Origin: Bhargavaea cecembensis DSE10
GTDB lineage: Bacteria; Bacillota; Bacilli; Bacillales_A; Planococcaceae
Direction: 5' to 3'
Assembly (NCBI RefSeq): GCF_000348905.1
Contig: NZ_AOFT01000016.1
Location: forward strand, 1 to 62,217
DNA length: 62,217 nt
The notes below the pieces were generated by a model. The model did not search any database. It was given only the letters and a program-made list of their open reading frames with translations, and was not told where the DNA came from. Of the stretch, positions 56,115 through 62,217 are shown one piece after another (the first letter of the stretch is position 1; each line of letters opens with the position of its first letter). A program made the translations under genes and the position numbers.

Positions 56115-56792
56115 ATGAATATCCCGATACTTTTTGAAGACAATCATCTGTTGGTCGTGGAAAAACCCGTAAATATGCCTGTCCAGGAAGACCGGACAGG
56201 AGATCAAGACCTTCTGACGGCACTAAAGGAGATGATCAAGGAACGGGACAATAAGCCGGGCAATGTGTATCTCGGCCTTGTCCACCGGCTGGACCGGCCG
56301 GTCGGCGGTGCCATCGTGTTCGCAAAGACATCCAAGGCGGCTTCCCGCCTGTCCGACGCGCTCCGCCGCCGCGACATGGACCGGGAATACATCGCGGTGA
56401 TCCGCGGCACTCCGCCAAAGGACAAGGGACGTCTCGAGCATCATCTCCTCAAGGATAAAAAAGAGAACAAGGTGTCTGTCGTGAAGCCGGGGGTGAAGGA
56501 TGCGAAAAAGGCGGTGCTGGATTATGAAGTGCTCGGGAGGAAAGGGGATCTGACACTTGTCTCCGTCCGCCTGGAGACCGGGCGTCCCCACCAGATCCGT
56601 GTCCAGCTGTCATCGGTCGGCTGCCCGCTCTACGGAGACCAGAAATACGGTGCTTCCGTCAACCGCCCGGGCCAGCAGATCGCGCTCTGGTCAAGGTCTC
56701 TTGCCCTTACCCATCCGGTAAAAAAGGAGCCCGTGTCCGTCACAAGCCTGCCGCCAAGAGCGGAGCCCTGGAGCCATTGGGCGCTTTCCTGA
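56115..56792 (+). CDS. RluA family pseudouridine synthase
   Basis: A 225-residue pseudouridine synthase without an S4 domain. The catalytic aspartate is in VHRLDRPVGGAIVFAK. LETGRPHQIRVQLSSVGCPLYGD is the other conserved core. It resembles short RluA/TruC-like enzymes acting on tRNA or rRNA; the target cannot be decided. ATG at 56115 follows TAAGGAG, 32 bp after the DUF488 gene. Confidence 0.9.
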   Translation: MNIPILFEDNHLLVVEKPVNMPVQEDRTGDQDLLTALKEMIKERDNKPGNVYLGLVHRLDRPVGGAIVFAKTSKAASRLSDALRRRDMDREYIAVIRGTPPKDKGRLEHHLLKDKKENKVSVVKPGVKDAKKAVLDYEVLGRKGDLTLVSVRLETGRPHQIRVQLSSVGCPLYGDQKYGASVNRPGQQIALWSRSLALTHPVKKEPVSVTSLPPRAEPWSHWALS

Positions 56793-57005
56793 GTCCCGCC
56801 GGCGGGTAAACATGCGGACAATCCGCCAATCATCCCACTCAGGGGATGAACCTAAACGATCAGGCGTCTAAACTTAACTTTCGTGCCGATCATCATCACT
56901 CTCTGGGCATGAAACAGAACTCTCGCAAACACCGACCCCCAAAGTGGCGAAAAACGCCCGTGTCCGGATATGATAGAAAGAACCGGAATCAAAGGGGAAA
57001 ACTTC

Positions 57006-58178
57006 ATGAAGAAAAACATCATGCTCACGACGGTTCTCATCAACCTGTTCATCGCCTTTATGGGCATCGGGCTGGTCATCCCGGTGCTGCCCGCCCTCAT
57101 CAACGAGCTGGGGCTGAGCGGTTCGGCCGCTGCCAATCTTGTCGCGGCATTTGCACTGACCCAACTGATCGTGTCACCGATAGCCGGGAAATGGACTGAC
57201 AAGTACGGCCGCAAGCGGATGATCGTGGTCGGCCTGATTTTGTTCAGCTTATCCGAGCTGCTGTTTGGCCTTGCGCAGTCCATCTCGCTGCTGTTTGTCT
57301 CGCGTCTCCTCGGCGGGATCAGTGCGGCATTCATCATGCCGGCCGTCACGGCATTTATCGCGGATATCACGACAATCGACGAACGGCCGAAGGCGCTCGG
57401 TTATATGTCTGCCGCCATCTCGACCGGCTTCATCGTCGGTCCCGGATTCGGCGGATTCCTGGCCGAAATCGGCACGCGCGTCCCTTTCTTTGCCGCATTC
57501 GGCCTAGCATTCATCGCCGCGCTGTTTTCCATGGCCGCTCTTCGCGAGCCGAAGCGTCAGAAGGCGGAAGCGGAAGAAATGGTGCCGGGGACGACAGGCA
57601 TCCGCAAAATCTTCGCACCCGTGTTTTTCATCGCGTTCGTCATCATTTTCATCCTTTCGTTCGGGCTGGCGGCATTCGAATCGCTGTTTGCGCTTTATAC
57701 CGATCATAAATACGGCTTCACGCCGAAGGATATCGCGATCATGGTCACGGGCGGGGGCGTTGTCGGAGCGGTCGCGCAGGTGTTTCTGTTCGACCGGCTC
57801 AACAAATGGCTCGGTGAGATCCGCCTGGTCCGCTGGTGTCTGATTGTCTCTGCGGTGCTTGTATACTGCGTCACGCTGGTCAGTTCCTACTTCATGATCC
57901 TGCTCGTGACAATGACCGTGTTTGTCGGCTTCGACCTCGTGCGTCCGGCGGTCACCACATACCTCTCGAAAGTGGCTGGGAATGAGCAGGGCTTCGCCGG
58001 CGGGATGAACTCGATGTTCACCAGCCTCGGCAACGTGTTCGGCCCGGTCATCGGAGGCATTTTGTTCGATATGCAGCTGGACTATCCGTTTTACTTTGCG
58101 ACCGCCACACTGGCTGCGGGTGTGATCTTGTCTTATTTCTGGAAAAAGCCGAAAGCGCTGGCCGCAGGTCCGTCATAA
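57006..58178 (+). CDS. MFS multidrug-type exporter
   Basis: A 390-residue 12-helix major facilitator. GKWTDKYGRKRMIVVG is the loop 2-3 motif A, and SAAISTGFIVGPGFGGFLAE is the antiporter motif C in helix 5. It resembles NorA/Bmr/Lde drug exporters. ATG at 57006 after AAAGGGGA gives the expected N-terminus. The roughly 210-bp leader has no recognised regulator or attenuator. Substrate untested. Confidence 0.87.
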   Translation: MKKNIMLTTVLINLFIAFMGIGLVIPVLPALINELGLSGSAAANLVAAFALTQLIVSPIAGKWTDKYGRKRMIVVGLILFSLSELLFGLAQSISLLFVSRLLGGISAAFIMPAVTAFIADITTIDERPKALGYMSAAISTGFIVGPGFGGFLAEIGTRVPFFAAFGLAFIAALFSMAALREPKRQKAEAEEMVPGTTGIRKIFAPVFFIAFVIIFILSFGLAAFESLFALYTDHKYGFTPKDIAIMVTGGGVVGAVAQVFLFDRLNKWLGEIRLVRWCLIVSAVLVYCVTLVSSYFMILLVTMTVFVGFDLVRPAVTTYLSKVAGNEQGFAGGMNSMFTSLGNVFGPVIGGILFDMQLDYPFYFATATLAAGVILSYFWKKPKALAAGPS

Positions 58179-58196
58179 AACGGACCTGCTTTTTTA
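58163..58196 (+). terminator. Terminator after the MFS gene
   Basis: GCAGGTCCGT pairs with ACGGACCTGC, then T5; the left arm overlaps the last MFS codons. Confidence 0.88.
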
Positions 58197-58214
58197 TGTT
58201 TCAATCCGCATAGA

Positions 58215-58243
58215 TTGACAATATCAGAATTTAAAGATAATAT
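58215..58243 (+). promoter_or_regulatory. Promoter of the dicarboxylate/amino-acid symporter
   Basis: TTGACA (58215-58220), 17 bp, TAATAT (58238-58243). Confidence 0.8.
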
Positions 58244-58246
58244 TAA

Positions 58247-58260
58247 AGAAAGCGCTTTCA
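58247..58260 (+). promoter_or_regulatory. CcpA cre site overlapping the transcription start
   Basis: AGAAAGCGCTTTCA, whose reverse complement TGAAAGCGCTTTCT matches the cre consensus TGWAANCGNTNWCA except at the final position. It begins 4 bp after the -10, so CcpA should repress by blocking initiation when a preferred sugar is present. Confidence 0.78.
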
Positions 58261-58305
58261 TTATTGTGGTGATTGCTGAATAAAGTAGAACAAGGAGGGA
58301 TCAAT

Positions 58306-59559
58306 ATGAAACTGGCGCGGAACATTATTATTGCCCTGATTGCCGGTGTCATCGTCGGTCTTGCACTCAACCTGTTCGCTCCGAATGTATTTGGTCCGGT
58401 TGACACGTACCTGTTCGGCCCGCTGGGTACGATCTTCCTGAATCTGATGAAGATGCTGGTCGTTCCGGTCGTGTTCGTCGCAATCGCGCTCGGCACGGCG
58501 GGGATCGGGGATCCGAAGAAACTGGGCCGGATCGGCGGGAAGACACTTGGATTTTTCCTCATCACTACTGCAGTTGCAATTGTTATCGCATTGACTCTGG
58601 CACTTGTCCTGAAGCCTGGAGCTGCGGGTGACTTCGATACGGCCGGCATCAGCTACGAGGCCCAGGAAGCACCGCCGGTCATGGATACGCTTCTCGGTAT
58701 CATCCCGACAAACCCGATTGCAGCGATGGCTGATGGAAATATGCTCCAGCTCATCTTCTTCTCTGCACTGGTCGGTTTTGGCATCGCCATGCTCGGCAAA
58801 AAGGTGGAACGGGTCAAGGAAGTCCTGGAACAGGCCAATGACCTGATCATGTATCTGATCACCTTTATCATGAAGTTTGCGCCGTACGGAGCATTCGGCC
58901 TGATTGCGTCCGCGGTCGGAAGCCAGGGCTTTGATGCGATCAGCGCGATGGGCATGTACATGGGGGTTGTTCTCGGGGCACTCCTGATTCATACCCTGGT
59001 CATCTATGGCGGCGCGGTTTCCCTGCTCGGCAAGCGGAATCCGATCTGGTTCTTCAAGAACTTTTTCCCGGCGCAGGTCGTGGCATTCAGTACGGCAAGT
59101 TCCGCCGCCACGCTGCCGGTTTCCATGAAGATGGCACAGGAGCGCCTAAAGGTGCCGGAGTCGATCAGCTCCTTTACCCAGTCGCTTGGTGCCACGATCA
59201 ACATGGACGGTACGGCAATCATGCAGGGGGCGGCCGTCGTCTTCATCGCCCAGGCCTACGGCATCGACCTGTCGATGGGCGCGCTCCTGACAGTTGTTCT
59301 GACCGCGGTATTGGCGAGCATCGGAACGGCAGCTGTTCCAGGGGCCGGACTCATCATGCTGGCCATGGTGCTGACGTCTGTCGGCCTGCCGGTTGAAGGA
59401 ATCGCACTTGTCCTCGGTGTCGACCGCCTCCTCGATATGGTGCGGACAGCGGTCAACATCACGGGAGATGCCGCCGCCGCGGTTGTCGTCTCGCAGTCGG
59501 AAGGGGTACTTGGCGAGCCGGACGGGGATGGTGTGCCGGCGGAAACAGAAACTGCCTGA
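58306..59559 (+). CDS. Dicarboxylate/amino acid:cation symporter (DAACS family)
   Basis: A 417-residue GltP/DctA-type symporter with eight helices and two hairpins. AFSTASSAATLPVSM is the first hairpin, NMDGTAIMQGAAVVFIAQ the cation/substrate helix 7, and GVDRLLDMVRTAVNITGDAAAA the helix 8 that binds substrate carboxylate. ATG at 58306 follows AAGGAGG. The cre box argues for a catabolic carbon source such as C4-dicarboxylate or glutamate/aspartate. Confidence 0.9.
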   Translation: MKLARNIIIALIAGVIVGLALNLFAPNVFGPVDTYLFGPLGTIFLNLMKMLVVPVVFVAIALGTAGIGDPKKLGRIGGKTLGFFLITTAVAIVIALTLALVLKPGAAGDFDTAGISYEAQEAPPVMDTLLGIIPTNPIAAMADGNMLQLIFFSALVGFGIAMLGKKVERVKEVLEQANDLIMYLITFIMKFAPYGAFGLIASAVGSQGFDAISAMGMYMGVVLGALLIHTLVIYGGAVSLLGKRNPIWFFKNFFPAQVVAFSTASSAATLPVSMKMAQERLKVPESISSFTQSLGATINMDGTAIMQGAAVVFIAQAYGIDLSMGALLTVVLTAVLASIGTAAVPGAGLIMLAMVLTSVGLPVEGIALVLGVDRLLDMVRTAVNITGDAAAAVVVSQSEGVLGEPDGDGVPAETETA

Positions 59560-59570
59560 TGATGAAAAAA

Positions 59571-59606
59571 AGCGCAGCAGCCTGACTGTCAGGCTGCTGC
59601 GCTTTT
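59571..59606. terminator. Bidirectional terminator between symporter and HtrA-like gene
   Basis: AGCGCAGCAGCCTGAC pairs with GTCAGGCTGCTGCGCT almost without a loop, flanked by A- and T-runs on both sides. Confidence 0.9.
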
Positions 59607-59607
59607 T

Positions 59608-60651
59608 TCATGGGTTTTCCTGGCGTTGCCGATGCAGTTCATCAACCGGAACAAACAGACCGACGGTGCCTTCCTCTTCATGGTTGAGCGTTGCAAAGAC
59701 AATGCCGACAACCTGTCCGTCCGAATCAAGGACAGGGCTGCCGCTGTTCCCACGGTATACAGGAGCCTCCATCATGATGACCGGTTCATCAAGACCGCTC
59801 ACCCGGATCGGGCCGATCACATGGCCTTTGTTCGCCACTCCGCGGAAGCTGAGCGGGTTGCCGATGAAGGTGACCGGTTCCCCTTCCTGCAAGGTAAAGG
59901 AGTCTGCCAGCTCCAGGGAAGGGAGGCCGGATTCATCTTCGGCCTCCAGCACAGCCATGTCGGATTCCGGATAGGACTCCTTCACGTCCGCCATGAAGCG
60001 CCGGTCATCCGAGAGGACGACCGATACCCGGTCGTACCCTTCGATCACGTGATGGTTCGTCAGGATCGTTCCGTCTTCGGAAATGATGAAGCCCGTTCCG
60101 GAACCGTCCGGGGTGACGACGGAGACGACCGATTCCTTCTGTGCCTGTACGGTCTCCTGCTGGGATAGCTGGGAGGACGTGCGCAGGAAGTCGACCGCCG
60201 ACAGCGGGAACAGCTCCAGGACGAACGCAAATGTGCTGACGACCATCATCAGCGAGATGATCCAGATCATCGCCTTCGTACCGAATGATGGACCCCGGCG
60301 TGGCACTTCCTCAGTCCGCTCCTTCAGTAAGGCTTCCCGCTGGGCCTCGAGCACGAGCCTTCTGATATCCTCATCTTCCGGGTCTTCCGGTTCTTCAGAG
60401 GTTGGCTGGCGGTCAGCCGGCTCATCGTAGTCGTAAAAGTCGTCTTCGACGGACTCCTCCTCATCGAGGACATCGCCTTCTGCGATGGCGTCCCAGACAA
60501 CCCACTCGTCGGGCTCCCAGACGTCATCTTCCTCTATGTAATCATCATCCGCATACTCATTTTCCTGAATGAGATCCCGTTCTTCACGAGGAAGTTTGCG
60601 GTCCTCTTCCCGGTCCGGGTGCTTGTCCCGCCGAATATTGCGATCATCCAT
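59608..60651 (-). CDS. Membrane-anchored HtrA-like serine protease without PDZ domain
   Basis: A 347-residue S1C-type trypsin-like protease. Residues 1-120 are cytoplasmic and extremely acidic (runs of Glu/Asp such as EDDVWEPDEW), a membrane helix spans ~126-147, and the protease domain follows outside. The triad is His201 (LTNHHV), Asp231 (ESDMAVL) and Ser303 (GNSGSPV). No PDZ domain follows; the protein ends about 45 residues after the serine. ATG at 60651 fits a GAGGGTGTG ribosome-binding site. Confidence 0.87.
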   Translation of the reverse strand: MDDRNIRRDKHPDREEDRKLPREERDLIQENEYADDDYIEEDDVWEPDEWVVWDAIAEGDVLDEEESVEDDFYDYDEPADRQPTSEEPEDPEDEDIRRLVLEAQREALLKERTEEVPRRGPSFGTKAMIWIISLMMVVSTFAFVLELFPLSAVDFLRTSSQLSQQETVQAQKESVVSVVTPDGSGTGFIISEDGTILTNHHVIEGYDRVSVVLSDDRRFMADVKESYPESDMAVLEAEDESGLPSLELADSFTLQEGEPVTFIGNPLSFRGVANKGHVIGPIRVSGLDEPVIMMEAPVYRGNSGSPVLDSDGQVVGIVFATLNHEEEGTVGLFVPVDELHRQRQENP

Positions 60652-60711
60652 ACATCCACACCCTCGAAAGTTGCTTGGCTCCATTATACATGACGTATGA
60701 GTAGAGGAATA

Positions 60712-60745
60712 AATGAAAAACGGCTGCCCCCGGGGGGACAGCCGC
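60712..60745 (-). terminator. Terminator after the small membrane protein (minus strand)
   Basis: On the minus strand CGGCTGTCCCC pairs with GGGGGCAGCCG and is followed by TTTTTC. Confidence 0.75.
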
Positions 60746-60754
60746 CTTCATCGG

Positions 60755-60970
60755 TCAATATTTACCGAACTTAAACAGTTTGGCCAGCGCCTTGAAGATG
60801 ATCGCCAGTGCAAACAGGACGATCAGGATCACCACGATGATCACCAACAGGGTGAAAAGTGTGCCTAATCCCCCGAGGACAGCCGGAACGATCAGGAACA
60901 GCCCGAGAAGGGCATAGCCCGCCAGGATCGCGGCAAGGAACAGGTTGACACACTCTTTGTACTGAGTCAT
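60755..60970 (-). CDS. Small hydrophobic membrane protein (71 aa)
   Basis: A 71-residue protein with two hydrophobic helices (LFLAAILAGYALLGLFLIVP and LLVIIVVILIVLFALAIIF) and a basic C-terminus KALAKLFKFGKY. AGGAGGTGAAA lies just upstream of the ATG at 60970. Family and function unknown. Confidence 0.7.
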   Translation of the reverse strand: MTQYKECVNLFLAAILAGYALLGLFLIVPAVLGGLGTLFTLLVIIVVILIVLFALAIIFKALAKLFKFGKY

Positions 60971-61101
60971 GATTTTCACCTCCTATCAACCACAGTCTAT
61001 TCCGGCTTTAAGCCGGCACCGGGGCGATTGAAGGGGAAGCTGAGCGCGTTGGCGAATGAATTTGTGAGAATGGAATCTGTTAAGGGGAGAGGGTATGAGA
61101 G

Positions 61102-61614
61102 ATGGAACCTGATAGAGAAACAGAGAGAGTCATCCGCAGCTTCAGAGCGTATTCCGACTGGCTGGAAGAGATCAGGGCCGTCGAGCCGCACGTGTTGAAG
61201 GAACCGATTGCGGAAGGGAAATGGTCGTCAATTGAAATCATCGCCCATATCCTGAAGTGGGATGAGCACCTGATGGGCCGGGTGATCCCGGCCGTGCTGG
61301 ATGGAGAGGAGATGGAGTTTCCGGAGTTCGGTCCATTTAATGAACGGGCAGCGTCCTATGCCGATACGGTCACCGCCGGCAGGCTGATTGCGCAAGCACA
61401 GGATCAGCGGCATCAGCTGGTTTCCCGCCTCTTGGAACTCCCGGCAGAAGTGCTCGAAAGACCAGCGGCATCAAACGGGGAAACCCACTCTCCGCATAGC
61501 GGCTTGCCTTATACGCTGATTTCCGTCGTCAGAGACTTTATCGATCACGACCGCCATCACCGGAATCAGATTGACGGCTTCCTGGCAGATGCACAAAAAC
61601 ACCCCGTCCGCTAA
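61102..61614 (+). CDS. DinB family protein
   Basis: A 170-residue four-helix-bundle protein of the DinB/YfiT superfamily. Metal-site histidines occur in EIIAHILKWDEH and in the C-terminal FIDHDRHHRNQI. These proteins are metal-dependent hydrolases or thiol (bacillithiol) transferases. Preceded by GGGGAGAGGG. It is the last gene before the insertion sequence. Confidence 0.85.
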   Translation: MEPDRETERVIRSFRAYSDWLEEIRAVEPHVLKEPIAEGKWSSIEIIAHILKWDEHLMGRVIPAVLDGEEMEFPEFGPFNERAASYADTVTAGRLIAQAQDQRHQLVSRLLELPAEVLERPAASNGETHSPHSGLPYTLISVVRDFIDHDRHHRNQIDGFLADAQKHPVR

Positions 61615-61617
61615 ATC

Positions 61618-62217
61618 TGAACCGAACCCTATAAAGCGGACAGTTTAATAAAAGACCCTGCTTATGCGGCGATGAGATGACTCCGGTATTGTGCCGGAGT
61701 CATCTTTTTTAGATTCCATTGATACCGGTGGTTGTTGTACTCGAAAATATACTCATCCACCAGTTGTTTGAGCTCATCGAAGGTTTGGCATTGCCTGTAG
61801 TCAATTTCATCTTTCATATGACCGAAGAAGGATTCCATCGGCGCATTGTCCCAACAATTTCCCTTTCGGGACATTGATTGTTTGATGTTGAGATCTTTGA
61901 GGCGTTTCTGATACTCGGGATGGGTGTAGTGGAATCCTTGGTCTGAATGAAGGACGATTTCCGGATGTAGATTATCTCCAAGAGCTTCTTCAAGCTTGTC
62001 CAGCGTCCGGTACACGATTGGCATGGAAAGGCTGGTCGTCAGTTCATAAGCGAGGATTTCCTTGGTCGCCACGTCCTTCACAACCGATAGGTAGGCAGGT
62101 TGGCCTTTGCCGTGATACAGATAAGTAATATCAGTCAGGAGGACCTTACCCGGCTCATCCTGCTGGAACTCACGATTCAGGTGATTAGACACCGTACGGT
62201 GTTCCTGTGTCGCCTTC
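61618..62217 (-). mobile_element. IS3-family insertion sequence, left part only
   Basis: The element appears to begin near 61618, where TGAACCGAACCC and then AAAGCGGACAGTT resemble the inverted-repeat ends of IS3/IS150-group elements. It contains the 3-prime part of orfB and runs off the window. The other end, orfA and any target duplication cannot be seen. Confidence 0.75.
61662..62217 (-). CDS. IS3-family transposase OrfB, partial (truncated by window edge)
   Basis: At least 185 residues of an rve-type integrase core, open through the window end, so the true start lies outside. The DDE residues are in LLTDITYL, LHSDQGFHYT and NAPMESFFGHMKDE. The C-terminal YNNHRYQWNLKKMTPAQYR matches IS150-like OrfB. 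No internal stop is seen in this part. Confidence 0.92.
   Translation of the reverse strand, partial: KATQEHRTVSNHLNREFQQDEPGKVLLTDITYLYHGKGQPAYLSVVKDVATKEILAYELTTSLSMPIVYRTLDKLEEALGDNLHPEIVLHSDQGFHYTHPEYQKRLKDLNIKQSMSRKGNCWDNAPMESFFGHMKDEIDYRQCQTFDELKQLVDEYIFEYNNHRYQWNLKKMTPAQYRSHLIAA

Overview
This window looks like chromosomal DNA of a mid-to-high-GC member of the Bacillales, most likely Planococcaceae (inferred from gene content; no rRNA or tRNA gene is present to confirm it). The left 10.4 kb has the Bacillus ydi-groE order: tsaE-tsaB-rimI-tsaD, an ABC-F ATPase on the other strand, rex, tatA-tatC, a CPBP protease on the other strand, and a CIRCE-controlled groES-groEL pair. A cluster of DnaA-box-like sites lies between tsaD and the ABC-F gene.

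From 10.5 to 31 kb the window is a more AT-rich, metabolically accessory stretch. A GntR/FCD regulator stands divergent from an SDR-aldehyde dehydrogenase-BASS transporter-tartrate/D-malate dehydrogenase operon. A class V aminotransferase, an SRPBCC protein, a SurA-like lipoprotein, MsrA, a Fur-box flavin reductase, an HpaB-type monooxygenase with an unknown 165-residue partner, and a YkvI-type carrier follow. Two copies of one MITE-like repeat, in opposite orientations, bracket 18.0-23.7 kb. Next come an orphan oxidase-subunit-I-like membrane protein, SDRs, a LysE exporter, an aldehyde dehydrogenase and two paralogous zinc alcohol dehydrogenases, one with a tandemly duplicated N-terminus.

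From 31.4 to 49 kb there are oxidative-stress genes (ahpC-ahpF and a KatX-like catalase, both with PerR-like boxes), a large DUF2339 membrane protein, and an S-box (SAM-I riboswitch) pair. One S-box precedes an NtaA-type flavin monooxygenase, an SSS symporter and a 31-residue membrane peptide; the other precedes a two-domain AhpD-like protein. This looks like a methionine/sulfur-responsive scavenging module. GltS, a second luciferase-like oxidoreductase and an unrecognised 237-residue protein follow.

From 49 to 62 kb there are a TetM-like ribosomal-protection GTPase and a complete MurNAc recycling cluster (murR, then murQ-murP-mupG behind a promoter with an overlapping palindromic operator). 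Then come DUF488, an RluA pseudouridine synthase, an MFS exporter, a CcpA-site-bearing dicarboxylate/amino-acid symporter, a PDZ-less HtrA-like protease, a small membrane protein, a DinB-like protein, and the end of an IS3-family element cut by the window edge.

The most unusual signal is a set of short-period intergenic arrays at four places (one with two arrays). The period is exactly 21 bp, or 20 bp in one case. Unit sequence is homogeneous within a site but differs between sites, and every array lies just downstream of a plus-strand terminator or terminator-like T-run, in the same orientation. I know of no described family that accounts for them.
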